A DNA stretch of 64,000 nucleotides from Mesocentrotus franciscanus (GCA_037976565.1 CP137667.1:33902425-33966424); one strand, 5' to 3'. Counted from the first letter of the stretch, positions 34,683 through 46,589 are shown. Notes: generated by a model from the sequence alone, not told the origin. Program-made: numbers and translations.

Positions 34683-37367
34683 ATGGCAAACGGCTCGGTC
34701 TTGTACCGGCCATTGCTCGTCGCTTGTCTCCTCGTCAGCTCGTCCTTTCGATCTTTGCATCGACACGATGGAGTTTCGGCAATGCCATTCATAACACTGG
34801 ACATGGACAAATCTTTTCATGGATGCGATCAGAACCTTGAACTGAAAAAAGCTTCTTGCAGCAATAAAGACCTGGACACAGTTCCCCAGAATCTTTCTGA
34901 GGATACCGAGGAGCTTGACTTGTCTTATAACAATATCATCAAACTCTTGAACTCCTCGTTTGAAGTATACCCTCTAATCAACTCCTTGGACATTTCTTCT
35001 AGCGATGTAAGAGCGATAGAATCCGCCGCTTTTTACCCCCTCAAGGGCTTAATGTATCTGTCTCTATCCTTTAATCCGCGTCTTGTGCTTCCAGCGACAG
35101 GCGTATTCATGATGTCTTCACAGCTTTCCATTCTCCATTTAAGGTCATCAAACTTGAAGTCGCTCCCTAATGACACTCTAAAATGGAGTCCTCATCTAGA
35201 TACTGCATATCTGTCCTCCAACCAGCTCTCGTTCATCAATATAAGTTCTTGTGGCATGGCCCACACAGTAGACATGACTGATAATCTACTAAATCACCTT
35301 ACGGCGAGAGATTTCACCTTTGTGTGCCACACTGATACTCTAGATCTGAGACAAAACCATATCCAATCAGTAGACCCTGATGTAATCGCATCACTACATG
35401 TTCGCTCGTTGGTGCTAGGTGGCTACCCTTTGAGTAACGAGGTGTTGGCGAACATCATCCTCGGAATCTCAAAATCAGACATCGAACAGCTTACAATCCG
35501 GGAAGGCTCTGTTGGTGCGTTTCCTAAAGATTTCTTTGATCCTCTGTGCGATTCTTCCCTCACTGTTCTAGACTTCTTCAGCAACAAACTGAATAGCCTC
35601 CATCCTTTAGTCTTCTCAAATTTGACAAAACTCAGAGAACTCAGTTTCAATGATAACGAACTCCCCATAGTCGAAATTCGACCAGACTTTTTCAACGGCA
35701 TGAATGCATTAAAGGTACTGATAATCTACAACAACCAAATAAGACAAATAAATCCTCACAATCAGACTTGGACAGTGGACTTATCGGAGCTTGACTTATC
35801 CGGTAATCTGTTTACAGAAATATCTGGATCTGTCTTTCGCGGTTTAGGAAATTTAACTTTCTTAGACATGAGCTCGAACAAATACCTTTCTGCCTTTGAG
35901 CTGACGGCCTTTTCGGGACTTGACAATATTCAAACCATTGATTTGACCGGATGTTGCATAACTGTTCTGGAACTGAACACGCCATTATTAAGATCACTTT
36001 TTCTAAACTCTCTTGATTCAATCTGGCTTCCTTTGCGACCAGGAAAATCGTTTCAACATTTACAATCCCTTGTTAATTTAGACATGATCCAATCCACCCT
36101 TCACCGGACTTACCTATGGAATACAACTGCAAACGCGTCTCTTTTCGATGGATTATTGGATCTTATTCATTTGGACTTGAGTAGTAACCCTTCTCTGTGT
36201 TTATTTTGGGATTTACAGCCAGGGATATTTCAGCAACTCTCTGCTTTACAATGGCTAAGTCTAGACAACTGCTATATTACAAATCTACATCCTCTTCTCT
36301 TCTCGGGATTGGAATCGCTTCAGAAGTTGAGTTTGAAAGAAAACAACATCCAGTATATTCATGATGATGTACTGTCTGGGTTGGGTCAAATAAAAAGTAT
36401 CAACTTTAGAGGAAACCGTATCGCGTACTTGGAGGAGCTAATGTTCTCAAATAACTGGAAACTCACAAATCTTTCCTTGGCCAACAACGGATTAACGCGC
36501 CTTAATAAAATCACTTTCAATCCGATCTTTTCCTCCATTTCATCACTTGATCTATCACTGAACCCAATCAATTGTAACTGTGATCTAAAGTGGCTTATTG
36601 ATTGGTTAAATGAACCTATACGCCTGAAAGACAAGGAAAAAACTATCTGTTCGTCAGCATCTCTGGAGCCTCTTCGTGAGAAACTCCTGCTTGATTTTGA
36701 TCCAAATGAACTCTGTATAATAAATACTGGTCTATTCTCTCTGATTCCCCTCGTCTGCATTGGCTTGGTTGTAATCAGCGTGCTCTTGTATCACTACCGA
36801 TGGCAGTTGAGGTATAAACTCTATCTCTTGAAACTGGCCGTACTGGGATTTAAAGAGATGCAAGACGCTCGAGACCACAATGACTACGAGTTTGACGTGA
36901 ACATCATTTTCTACGACGACGATGACGAAGATGACGAAAAATGGATTCGCGAACAGCTTCGACCGGCTCTCGAAGAACGGCTTCCACAGTTTCAGAGGAA
37001 CGTCTTTGGTGACCAAGACCTTGTTCCGGGTATGCATTACCTAGATTCCGTCGATTACGTGGTGAGCCATAGTTACAAGACCATCATAGTGCTTAGCAGA
37101 GCTGCTGTGCACGACCACTGGTTTATACTCAAGTTTCGGACGGCCATGGACCACGTGAGTGACACTCTGACGGAATTCGTAGTCGTGGTTTTCCTCGAAG
37201 ACATCCCAGATGATGAAATGCCATTCTTGGCGAGGTTGTACCTCAGTGATGGCAGACCCTACATCCACTGGACTGAGGACGTGAGAGGACAAGATTATTT
37301 CTGGGATCAATTGACTAGAAATCTGACCATTAATCTAAGAACGAATGACTTGATCCCAAACGAGTAA
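34683..37367 (+). CDS. Toll-like receptor, single exon, intact
   Basis: Membrane pattern receptor that signals through its cytoplasmic TIR domain to MyD88-type adaptors. It has 894 residues in one exon, the usual length and structure for echinoderm receptors. Order: signal peptide about 1-33; an N-terminal cap with Cys residues near 49-59; about 20 leucine-rich repeats (for example ELDLSYNNI, TNLSLANNGL); one C-terminal Cys cap near 625-680 (NPINCNCDLKW to ELC); membrane span about 682-704; TIR domain about 735-885. TIR box 1 is FDVNIIF near 737, box 2 GDQDLVPG near 776 (BB-loop Pro present) and box 3 FW near 873. A single C-terminal cap marks the vertebrate-like class. An acidic run (DDDDEDDE) follows box 1, which is unusual. 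A good ATG context (GTCATGG) supports the start. The ligand is unknown. Confidence 0.96.
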   Translation: MANGSVLYRPLLVACLLVSSSFRSLHRHDGVSAMPFITLDMDKSFHGCDQNLELKKASCSNKDLDTVPQNLSEDTEELDLSYNNIIKLLNSSFEVYPLINSLDISSSDVRAIESAAFYPLKGLMYLSLSFNPRLVLPATGVFMMSSQLSILHLRSSNLKSLPNDTLKWSPHLDTAYLSSNQLSFINISSCGMAHTVDMTDNLLNHLTARDFTFVCHTDTLDLRQNHIQSVDPDVIASLHVRSLVLGGYPLSNEVLANIILGISKSDIEQLTIREGSVGAFPKDFFDPLCDSSLTVLDFFSNKLNSLHPLVFSNLTKLRELSFNDNELPIVEIRPDFFNGMNALKVLIIYNNQIRQINPHNQTWTVDLSELDLSGNLFTEISGSVFRGLGNLTFLDMSSNKYLSAFELTAFSGLDNIQTIDLTGCCITVLELNTPLLRSLFLNSLDSIWLPLRPGKSFQHLQSLVNLDMIQSTLHRTYLWNTTANASLFDGLLDLIHLDLSSNPSLCLFWDLQPGIFQQLSALQWLSLDNCYITNLHPLLFSGLESLQKLSLKENNIQYIHDDVLSGLGQIKSINFRGNRIAYLEELMFSNNWKLTNLSLANNGLTRLNKITFNPIFSSISSLDLSLNPINCNCDLKWLIDWLNEPIRLKDKEKTICSSASLEPLREKLLLDFDPNELCIINTGLFSLIPLVCIGLVVISVLLYHYRWQLRYKLYLLKLAVLGFKEMQDARDHNDYEFDVNIIFYDDDDEDDEKWIREQLRPALEERLPQFQRNVFGDQDLVPGMHYLDSVDYVVSHSYKTIIVLSRAAVHDHWFILKFRTAMDHVSDTLTEFVVVVFLEDIPDDEMPFLARLYLSDGRPYIHWTEDVRGQDYFWDQLTRNLTINLRTNDLIPNE

Positions 37368-37409
37368 CAGTCGTGTAGGATTCTAGAGATTCGTGTGATG
37401 GTTATCAGT

Positions 37410-37427
37410 AATGAAAGTGGTAGTAGC

Positions 37428-37467
<40 letters not shown>

Positions 37468-37680
37468 ATAGTAGCAGCAGTATTAACAGTTGTAGTAGTA
37501 GTAGTAGTAGCAGCCGCAACATAAGTAGTTGCAGTAGTAGTAGTAGTAGTAGTAATAGTAATAGTAGTAGTAGCAGTAGTAGCAGTAGTAGTGGTAGTGG
37601 AAGTAGTAGTTTTAGTAATAGTAGTAGTAGCAGTAGTAGTTGTAGTAGTAGTATTAGTAGTATAATCGCGCTACTTTATA
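37410..37680. repeat. (AGT)n microsatellite downstream of the receptor
   Basis: Some 85 imperfect AGT/AGC units in the 3' flank. The following bases (ATAATCGCGCTACTTTATAT) reappear at 38363-38382. Confidence 0.95.
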
Positions 37681-38329
37681 TTGCTACTATTATACTGTTA
37701 ACATCATAATTGTGTTCTTAATATTCTTATCCACTATCATCAGTATCATTATCATCGTCATTAATATTATCATTGTCATTGTTATCACCATCACCATTAG
37801 CATTGTTGTTGTTGATGTTTTTGTTCTTGTTTCTGCTAAAGGTATACATTTAAATTAAAATCTGTTAGAAAATCGGTAAGATAATTGGCAATCATAGACT
37901 AAACGTGTATCCTCATGGTATGATGGATTTATGACATGGCTGAATACAAATCTTTATAGTACTTGTATCGGCAGTTTCTTTCTTCTTTCAATATGATGAT
38001 TGCAATCACCATGACTGCAACTGTATTATTTCATATTTGCTGAATAAGAGAATTAGCATTTAAAGGTTTCTGCTTACTGATTCCTATTACTCTAAGGCTT
38101 AGCGCACACTACACAATCTGACTGCGATCCGATTTTGGAAGAATTAACAACAGCATTTTATCGAAAATAATATCGCTAGTGATATTCGTTTGTCTCGCAA
38201 TGTGGTCAATAAGGAATCTAAAAGATCTCGACGTTTCGTGCGCCGCTGCAACACTTCGTCAGGTGATAAAAACTAATGTAAGCAAGGGTGTTTTATACTC
38301 TACGGGAGGACCGGCGCGACGGTCAATAA

Positions 38330-38445
38330 TTCGATCGATAATCGGAACAATAACGCACAGTAGTAGTATAATCGCGCTACTTATATTGTTACTATTATAC
38401 TGTTATACTATTATACTGTTCCGATTATCGATCAAATTAATCAAA
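38330..38445. repeat. Inverted repeat with duplicated (AGT)n edge
   Basis: Arms ATTCGATCGATAATCGGAAC and, after about 70 bases, TGTTCCGATTATCGATCAAA; inside lies a partial copy of the sequence that ends the 37410-37680 microsatellite. Confidence 0.7.
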
Positions 38446-38454
38446 ATAAAAAGG

Positions 38455-39035
38455 TAATCAAAATACCATGTCCATGAAACCTCTTTAACGACGACCTTTA
38501 CTGTAGACTACAGGTTGGAACAAAACACGAGGAGTTATATTGATAAATCGAGGTAAAAGTAAGGGTTTTCTCATTGTCTCATTAGCTGTTTTACAAAATT
38601 GAATCTTAAATCTCTCGTTGTCAATGAGATTTCCTCAAGAATACCGATCTCTGAAAAATATAGAAATTCTCGCCATCGAACATGTCGAACATGAGTGTGG
38701 AATAGCTTAATGCTTTTTACATGTATATACTTTATGTACATTTCTGTAAATTATGCCAGTCACAACAAAATTCGCTTGTTTTCAATAGCATTTTTAATAA
38801 TTCACACAAACTTTCACATTGTATGATAGTGCACTTTTTCAGTGTAACACACTTTGTCAAAGGAATGTAATCGTTTTACAGCGAAATTAATGTGTACCTG
38901 TGTTTCACACAGTTTAGACGAAAAGGTCACAACTATGGATGTTCGGAGCAAGAAAGGAGGAGGATGGGGTGTCCTCGTCCAATTAGAGCAAATTTTAAAC
39001 ATGATAATCGGCGTTGTATTGCACTGTCGAAGTAA
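38455..39035. other. Intergenic, no gene or clear repeat seen
   Basis: Low-GC DNA with no splice-bounded exons or frames longer than about 90 codons of credible sequence. Confidence 0.4.
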
Positions 39036-39039
39036 CTGA

Positions 39040-39187
39040 CCTGGGCCTTGTTTCATACAACTTGTTATCAATAACACATGCACAATTTATATGACAAATT
39101 TGCTCTCAGCCAATCAAATTCCACGATTTCAGTAGCTCATAACTTATTCTTGTTATTGATGACAAGTTTAATGAAACAGGGCCCTGG
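39040..39187. mobile_element. 148-bp palindromic MITE
   Basis: Ends CCTGGGCCTTGTTTCATACA and, on the minus strand, CCAGGGCCCTGTTTCATTAA, continuing as AACTTGTTATCAATAACA. A diverged relative occurs at 48670-48838. Confidence 0.75.
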
Positions 39188-39859
39188 TTACCTTTTTTTG
39201 TCTATTAATGTGAGCACTTGGAGAAAATTGAGAACCTAAAAATATGAGATAGAAAGTGATGAGAAATACGAGAACCTGAAAACTGGGAATCTGTTTCCTT
39301 TTCGAAACGAACTTACAGAAGGTAGTTATGGAGAAAGATTTCCCTCTTAAAACCAGGAAAATGTAGGACATTATTTTAACCCGGAAATATGAACATAAAA
39401 ACGGGTATAACTGTAAGGGGTGTCCTCCTGAAAGCCAGTGAGAATTTAGTCATACGATCAACAATGTTTCCCATGCCATGGGGTGAGGGGGGATGGTGGT
39501 GAAAACAATTTGTATGTCAAATGGCATTGACATCACCACTCCCCTCCCCCGTGCTTTTAAGGCCTCTTATAGAGCGATGGCGATTTTTCTTTCTTTCTAG
39601 TTATGCTAGCTACTGTTCGCAATAAAATATGTATTTCTTTATTTCTTGATTAAAATTCTTAATAGCATTAGTCTGTGCTAGATATTTCAATTTCTCCTTG
39701 AAAGTATATCTGCTCTCTATACATGTAATTATATCAGATACGCGGGAGTGTTCGAACCTCCAACCCCGCCACCCCATCCCCCCTAGTTACACGTACGTAC
39801 ATGACTTCGTGAATGTTATAAGCATAACTTGGAGGAGATAAAAATATGATATCAGGAAA

Positions 39860-40170
39860 AAGAGAAATGGATTGGGAGAGAAAGGGAATGAGAGGGGATG
39901 TAGACGGTGGAGAGGAAAACAGATCCAGAGAGAATGGAGGTGAAATATAGAGAACGATTATGATGAGAGGGAGAGATCGAAAAAGAGAGAGAAAGAGACA
40001 GAGAGAGTAAGAGAGAGAAAGAGAGATGGTGAAGAGAGAGAGAGAGAGAGAGGGAGAGATAGTGGGCAGATAGTGGACAGGGAGATAGAGAGATGGTGGA
40101 GGAGGAGAGGGAAAGGGAGAGAGATGTTGGAGAGGGAGAAAGAGAGAGATAGTGGACAGGGAGAGAGTTA
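39860..40170. repeat. (GA)n-rich purine tract
   Basis: Strand-biased GAGAGA/GGGAGA run about 300 bases long. It could form unusual DNA structure. Confidence 0.85.
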
Positions 40171-40415
40171 TGTTATGTTAGTAGCGCCCTCTGGTGACCT
40201 ATCGGGAATTTTGTTTTTTGCCCATAATCAATGTGTAGGGTCAGAACGAAGTGTATAAGTGTGTACGACATCCCAACTTTGGACCATATCCCCACAATGT
40301 GGGTGTGGAACGGAAAAAGACAAAGAAGGATTTACAGGCACGCAAACTCCTTCATTTTGGGGACATTTGTCATATCCCCACTTTGGACCTTTTGTCTGTA
40401 TGTGTGTGTGTAAGG

Positions 40416-40419
<4 letters not shown>

Positions 40420-40453
<34 letters not shown>

Positions 40454-40455
40454 TT
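40420..40455. repeat. (TG)n(TA)n microsatellite
   Basis: GTGTGTGTGTG followed by about 11 TA steps. Confidence 0.9.
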
Positions 40456-40499
40456 CTTTATTAATTAATTTTGTTTCGGTATGGGACTTCATCATTTTT

Positions 40500-40800
40500 A
40501 CACAAAAGATGCAGGAGGACTGTTGTAGGCCTACTATGTCCATTTTACGAAAAGAATGAAGCTACCAAGCTGCTTGAAAAAGATGGAAAGAAAACTCACG
40601 CCTTTGTTCAGTTACCTGTCGGTGTTTGCAAAAAAGTTTACTTTGTTTGGGTTGAACAAACTTTTTTATGGACGAATAAGTTCGGCAAACTTTTTGTCCG
40701 CAAAACTGCTTCGCGTCAAGTAAATGGGGTGAACAAACTTTTCACACTTTTTGCTTGTTTTGGCGTCGTTCCCTCGACATTGTTCAAACTGCCCGAAATT
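40500..40800. repeat. Unclassified repeat-like tract with GAACAAACTTTT duplications
   Basis: GAACAAACTTTT occurs at about 40655-40666 and 40731-40742, with similar AAACTTTTT words nearby. A 110-codon frame runs across (40471-40803), but its Lys/Phe-rich sequence shows no domain and follows the repeated words; I do not count it as a gene. Confidence 0.35.
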
Positions 40801-40874
40801 TAGTGAAATATACCAGCAAACGTTTCTCTTAGGGGTTGGTCACATACCACTTATGACGATGATAATGAACTATG

Positions 40875-41040
40875 ACAAAACTTTAACTATAACTATAAAT
40901 ATGACAAAAACTACATTTATAACTATAACTTACTATAAATATAACTATAACTTAACTTTAAGTTTTACTAGGATAACTTAAACTTTATCAAACTATAACT
41001 AATTTATAAATAAATATAATTATAACTATAACTAATGAAT
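40875..41040. repeat. (TATAAC)n-like AT-rich array
   Basis: Irregular units AACTATAACT, TATAAATA and ATAACTTA repeated over some 160 bases. Confidence 0.8.
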
Positions 41041-41044
41041 CAGA

Positions 41045-42490
41045 CTAGGTGTTAATAGTCAAATTTGACTGAACGCCCAAAATACAACCAAAAACAACAA
41101 TTATAACTATAATTCGATGTATGTAGTAACGATATGAAATTCAAACGAACCGGTGGTTAATGATCATTCTTGTATTCTTATCGTTATCAGGTGGCTATCA
41201 TTATCGGGTAAATGTAACGGAACAAGACTTAGAGCGATATTATTGTTAATGTGTAACCGGCCCCATGACTAAACATCAAATCGTGCGCAACACGATAAGA
41301 CTAACAGCGCAAAACTTGGTGCGAAATTATCAAAATCCGAGCAGTGGGAATGAGGTATCTGATAAACCACAAGTGATTTATAAAGTAAGAACTTACCCCC
41401 GAAAACAATCTCAGAAATACCTTATTAATCTGAAACTCTTGGAACAGAAGATTAGAATATTGTGGACGCGGTGGACTACGTTTACTGTAACTGTTAATGC
41501 ATCATTCTGGCGGTAAAGGATTTGGTATACTCTCCATCGAAGCACTTTTGTTCAAGTAGGGTAAGCGCACTTTATATTTCAATATGTCTTTTAACAACGC
41601 TTTTGATAATTACCGACTACCTTAATGCCATTGTACAATAAATATTCATGAAATCGTCAACAACAGTGTATATTGTATGATTTTAATCATGTCTGTCATA
41701 TCGTTTCACATTTTCACATTATGTTGAATTTTCCTATTACATTGCATTTTACATTTTGGATTTTGAACTTTACATTCATACATTTACCATCAACATTTGT
41801 TACGTTGATCTAATTGATTATCCCATACGCGATTTCTTTTTCATCTTTATTTTGTTCTGTTTTGATTCGTTTTTGCACGAATCATGGGAGAAAAACACAA
41901 TGAGAAGTCCACCTTTCAACTTAAGCACTAAAGTGAAATTTTACAAAAAATGATGCTGTAGATTTCTTTACATGCTAAAGATTAAGTCTAGTCCCTTAAT
42001 TTTTTTCTCAAAGTGTCTCCTTAAATATTATATTCATAAATGCAATTTCAAAACAAATCACCAATTCTGAAGGTTTTAAAGCTTACATTGCTGTCTTTAA
42101 AGATCTTGAATATCGCAGAGCACAAAAAGTATTACATACTTGAAACTTATTTTCGTAAATGGAGGTTTGAAATATACTTTCCTTTGTGGCTGCTTGCATT
42201 CCTGCTTTATTTATATTTTATTATTATGTTACGATTGACATTCTGATATTTGTCTTATTTTATGTATTGTGTTACTCTGAATTTTGAATGACTATCCAAT
42301 TATTTGTAAATGTTGTGATTCTGTTTTGTTTCAATAAAATCATACCCCCCAAAAGATTTTTTTCAAAGTGCACTAGGAGCATCTTTAAGACATATACATT
42401 CCCCCAATCAGCGACATTAAAGTGGAGTTTGACTGCACTAAGAATAAAGGTATAATCTATGTAACGACCATTTAGGTTACAATCAGTGAC
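41045..42490. other. Intergenic, no gene supported
   Basis: Contains an 83-codon frame (41265-41516) with no recognised domain, and several T-rich frames that look fortuitous. Confidence 0.4.
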
Positions 42491-42494
42491 TTAA

Positions 42495-43023
42495 AGGTAC
42501 TATGTCCCATTTGCAGGCCAAAAAATGAAAAGATTAAATTCCAACGTCATTTGAAAGACAATACTAATTTAGAACTTACCTCGAAACGAAAGGGCTTGAA
42601 AATGTCTTTAAGTGGGAAAATAACGACTATTAGTTGTCGAATCGACTCAAGTGATTGCAATCACCTAAGTAATAGTCTGATTTTCAGACCATTGTACCGA
42701 ATGGTCGTACATTTTGTGCTGCACAAAGATTCAATCAGTTTAATTTTGGCCATTACAAGAAGTGGGTTATTGATGTAGACAAATGCTCATGTACCCTTAC
42801 AGCTCATTTTATGTATGTTATTACCAAAGAAAAAAGATGCCAGTCAGTCACTCAATAGTGTCTGACAGTGAAGTCTACAAGTAAACGGGTTTCCTTGCAT
42901 AATTTGAATATTAGGACACTGCTAACGTTTAAATTTCACAGATAGGACATACATGACATATATTCATAATTCCTGCAAAGTTCTACAGAATTTGATGTTG
43001 GCTGCAAAAGGGACATAGTATCT
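42495..43023. mobile_element. 529-bp TTAA-flanked MITE A
   Basis: TTAA at 42491-42494 and 43024-43027; ends AGGTACTATGTCCCATTTGC and, on the minus strand, AGATACTATGTCCCTTTTGC. No coding capacity. Confidence 0.85.
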
Positions 43024-43027
43024 TTAA

Positions 43028-43365
43028 GCCCCTCTAAAGTGTTGGGAGCCCCAAATTCGCCCACAATTTGATGGCAAAATTTGACTTAAATTGTATCATA
43101 ATATGAAAGAGCATGTGATTTATGACACACTTTTTGCAAAGATTTCCCCCAAAAATGTGTTTGAAGACAAATGTTGATAAAATAATACATAATTTGGGTT
43201 TCCTGTTGTACGTAGAAACCTAAATTTTGTATTCTTTCATAAATATTCGACTGCAGTAATCCCTGCAGAAATGTGTCTTAAATGACATCCTCTTTCACAT
43301 TATGATACAATTTAAGTGAAATTTTGCCTTCATATTTGTGGGGCTCCCAACACTTTAGAGGGGCT
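43028..43365. mobile_element. 338-bp TTAA-flanked MITE B, abutting MITE A
   Basis: Ends GCCCCTCTAAAGTGTTGGGA and, on the minus strand, AGCCCCTCTAAAGTGTTGGG; TTAA at 43024-43027 (shared with MITE A) and 43366-43369. Long internal arms continue as AAATTGTATCATAATATGAA. Confidence 0.85.
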
Positions 43366-43594
43366 TTAATATTTTACACTTCATATTTCTGCAGCCCCGC
43401 ACCCCACCCCCGAGAATTTGTTTAAAAACCACAACTATTGGTGCAACCGTCATTTCATATTTGGGCAGCAACGAGCTCTCTCGAAATCTCTTATATCACA
43501 GCTGGTAAATTTTCATGGCAAAATATACTTTGAGGGTAATTAAATGTAAAATATTTCGCTCGAACTCTTGGCTTGTTGGCTATATATACATACA

Positions 43595-43690
43595 GAGACA
43601 GACATAGAGAGAGAGAGAGAGAGAGAGGGGGGAGAGTGAGATAGAGAAAGAGAGAGAGAGCGATAAGGGGAGAGAGATAGAGATAGAGAA
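43595..43690. repeat. (GA)n purine tract
   Basis: GAGAGA-rich, about 95 bases. Confidence 0.85.
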
Positions 43691-44004
43691 GTGATCATTA
43701 AGGCAAAATTCTCACAAGATATTATATTAATTGGCAACATTCCATATAACGTTATCAAAAGGCAAATAGATGTGTTGGCCTTAACATAATAATACTGAAT
43801 CGTGCCAATTTATTCTGTAAACAATTATCGCGACCAACATCTTTTCAAAATGATCAACATTTTGTTTTGCCATTCAGGACAAGGATAACAAAAACGATGG
43901 TACACAGTAGTGCGATTTTATTTTAATGAATGTATAGGTTAATAAAGAGTGAGGTTTGGAATAGTTAGAAGACAAAGCATGCATCTGGTGTACCTATGTT
44001 GTAG

Positions 44005-44270
44005 ATGTGTTGTGGTCTAGTGGATAAGTCGCCGGACTCTGAGCCACAAAGCAAAGGGGATCGAATCCCTGCCGCAGCACTAACGTCATTTGCCAAGACA
44101 TTGATATACATTTGCCACACTCTACCCGGATGAGGTGTATGGGCACATTGCACCGAGTGCTACGGTTGCCGGAGCTTTAAGCCAGGGTAGTAAAATCTTA
44201 AATACTTTAGGTGCACACGGAGGCGTTATCATAATGTGATAGGGCTATACAAGAACGGCATATTAATATA
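44005..44270 (+). mobile_element. tRNA-derived SINE (plus strand)
   Basis: Begins TGTTGTGGTCTAGTGGATAA (A box TGGTCTAGTGGATAAG) and has B box GGATCGAATCCC at about 44059; the body and tail contain GGGCTATACAAGAACG and an AT-rich end. Confidence 0.85.
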
Positions 44271-44274
44271 ATTG

Positions 44275-45000
44275 TTTTAATTATTTGTATATTAAAAAAA
44301 TGAAATTTTACACAGGTCTCACTTGGTAGAAAAAAATAATTGAGAGTTACTACACTTCAAAATTAAATCTCGAAGTGAATGAGAGAGAGAGAATTATTCA
44401 TACCTCGAATGTCAAAACAAAACTGCCCAAATTTAGACGCAATATAGTTATATCATATCTGAGAATAAATGTATTGATAGAGCAAAGAAGACCTGCTGAC
44501 TAAAAAGAAGGAATGATATACATGTATGCTAATTTAACTAAAGACAAATGATAGGAGGGTTAGGAGAATGAAGAGAAAGAAAAATAATATGTGGTAAGAA
44601 GAGAGTGATAAGACCCGTATGGAGACGGGGAAAAAAATACTTAATCCTCAAAATCACAAGAGCTCAAATTCCATTATTCTTCTCTTCACAGTTATATTAT
44701 CACGATTATAAATTAACATGATTATTTTCTCACTCTGTTAACGAAAGATTGTCGCTTCATCAAATGAGATTACTTACTGAGATTTTTCTTATCTCTTGTG
44801 ATAATTATGTTAGAGATACTCCTCTAACTGAAAACAAGTATGCTAATTTATGTTTATTTGCTAAAAAAATAATAAATAGAGATTATTTCTGTAGGGAATC
44901 AGGGGAGGCGCAAAAGAGCACACGCATCCCCCACGCTACAGAAAAGTTCCTATACTTAAATACACACTTCTATTAGGATGCCACAAAGCAGAAAGGGATG
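44275..45000. other. Intergenic, no gene seen
   Basis: AT-rich DNA; no credible exon or repeat recognised. Confidence 0.4.
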
Positions 45001-45009
45001 ATCCTTAAT

Positions 45010-45200
45010 TGATAATAATGACAATAGTTTTAACCCAGGGAAGCCTCATCAGCTTTAATGCTGTTCTTCCTGAGAGCCTGCAATTATCATTACCCCAGCG
45101 ATTGCCAGGTACCCATTTACACATGAGTGGAGATTAGCAAAGTGGATTACTATCTGTGCCAGGCTGGGATTCGAACCATCAACCCCTGGATTTAGAGTCA
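45010..45200 (-). mobile_element. tRNA-derived SINE (minus strand)
   Basis: B box on the minus strand from GGGATTCGAACC-type sequence near 45166-45178 and an A-box-like upstream stretch. Body includes CTGCAATTATCATTACCCCA, shared in part with 47390-47575. Confidence 0.65.
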
Positions 45201-45204
45201 ATAA

Positions 45205-45845
45205 AGAAACATAATTGTTCCTTTGTTTGTCAGCTATACTTGATATATCACAACATATATAGATAGCACTTAAAGATCATATAGATCCGCAAAACCAATA
45301 TCATTATCTGTCATAGTTGCTGAGATTGTCTGGCTCTCTGTCAACGCAAATAGATTTTTGGCAATGGAGTTTGGTCCGCGAACTTTCTTCAATATGAATC
45401 CAAATATTATGATTGATGATGTTTGCTTGCGCTAGAAGTTTTAATGGTTATTTATAAGGGGGCTCTGTTATCATTTAAATAAGGTTATTATTTTTGGAAA
45501 GAAATCGTGAATGCAATAAAATGGAAGGAAATAAGACAATAATGTTTCTTGACTAAGTCAAAGCTCCTCCTCGTTGGCGTTTAACCTTCTGTTAAAAAGT
45601 AAACCTATTTAGTTTTAAAGGAATCTGAAATCAATTTTTTTTTCATTCATTCATTTATTCCTATCATTTCTTATCAAGATTTCAGATACATTGTAATTCA
45701 GCGTGACAATGAATATACATTTGGTAAATAGAGCCAACAAATAGCAAAAGCTAGTCAAGGTTGCCCCGTTCAAACATTGAGACACCCTAGGAATGTTTCG
45801 TATTGTCTGTCATTTCCATGCAAATTTCTGGCATTGCTTACTTGA
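45205..45845. other. Intergenic, no gene seen
   Basis: No supported feature; some TATC/ATTC low-complexity. Confidence 0.35.
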
Positions 45846-45849
45846 TATG

Positions 45850-46127
45850 GGGGTGTTTCACAAAGACTAAGATCGACTTTAAGTTGGACCTAACTATGGC
45901 AGGCCATTCATGCCACTGTTTGCTCTCACCGTTTACTGGCATTGGACTCGCAAGGGACGTACAAATCATGGTCACAAATCTACAGAATTATATTTTTTGA
46001 TAATTCATTATTGAAGGAAAACAAAAATATCTAAAGATCACAATGGTGAGAGCAAACAGTGGCATGAACGGCCTGCCATAGTTAAGTCCAACTTAAAGTC
46101 GATCTTAGTCTTTGTGAAACACTCCCC
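45850..46127. mobile_element. 278-bp palindromic MITE (GGTGTTTCACAAAGACTAAG ends)
   Basis: Arms of about 60 bases and more, sharing GACTAAGATCGACTTTAAGT and GTGAGAGCAAACAGTGGCAT with their inverted partners. A half copy lies at 49547-49740. Confidence 0.9.
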
Positions 46128-46589
46128 ATGGAATTATACTTTTTAAACAAGCCAGTGGGAAAAAATGGCAATAAAAAAAGTAGGCAAGTCTTTTCTCTCT
46201 TGTCCCTCACCCAGGTTCTCATACGCTAGCTGTCCATGCATTGTATCAAAATGTGCCTCTTGCCAAAAGTATTGCGCAATACTGCAAGCACGTGAGCGCG
46301 CATACTAGTCATGTGATCTGTAATCTCAACGGGGAAAAAAACCCACAACAAAACATTGATCTACTGATCTTTTGATAGTCTTGTTAATACAAGGGAAAAC
46401 AATAGATTGATGATATAGATAATCAGGTTAGTAGGCCTGGTTCAACACGGTGGGATTGTTTACTTACCTTGAGAATAGAAGAAAAAGAAACAAAAAGCTT
46501 TTAATCATTTACTACTCCATCGCAGATAAGTAGAATGCTGAGGAATATGATCACTGGCATGACCGGCATGATTACAGTTTGAGAGCAAA

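Noticed and set aside
36386..37037. Minus-strand frames of 101-124 codons
   Set aside because: Antisense to the intact Toll-like receptor.
37395..37709. Serine-rich 104-codon plus frame and Leu-rich minus frame over the AGT array
   Set aside because: Artefacts of an (AGT)n microsatellite; no start context, splice sites or conserved sequence.
39860..40170. Purine tract as a regulatory element
   Set aside because: No gene start nearby and similar GA runs occur elsewhere in the window.
40471..40803. 110-codon frame MFRYGTSSF...
   Set aside because: No domain, AT-rich repeat words and no splice context; probably chance.
41265..41516. 83-codon frame
   Set aside because: No recognised domain or supporting signal.
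44005..44080. Possible real tRNA gene
   Set aside because: The acceptor stem does not close well and a SINE body follows; better explained as a SINE head.
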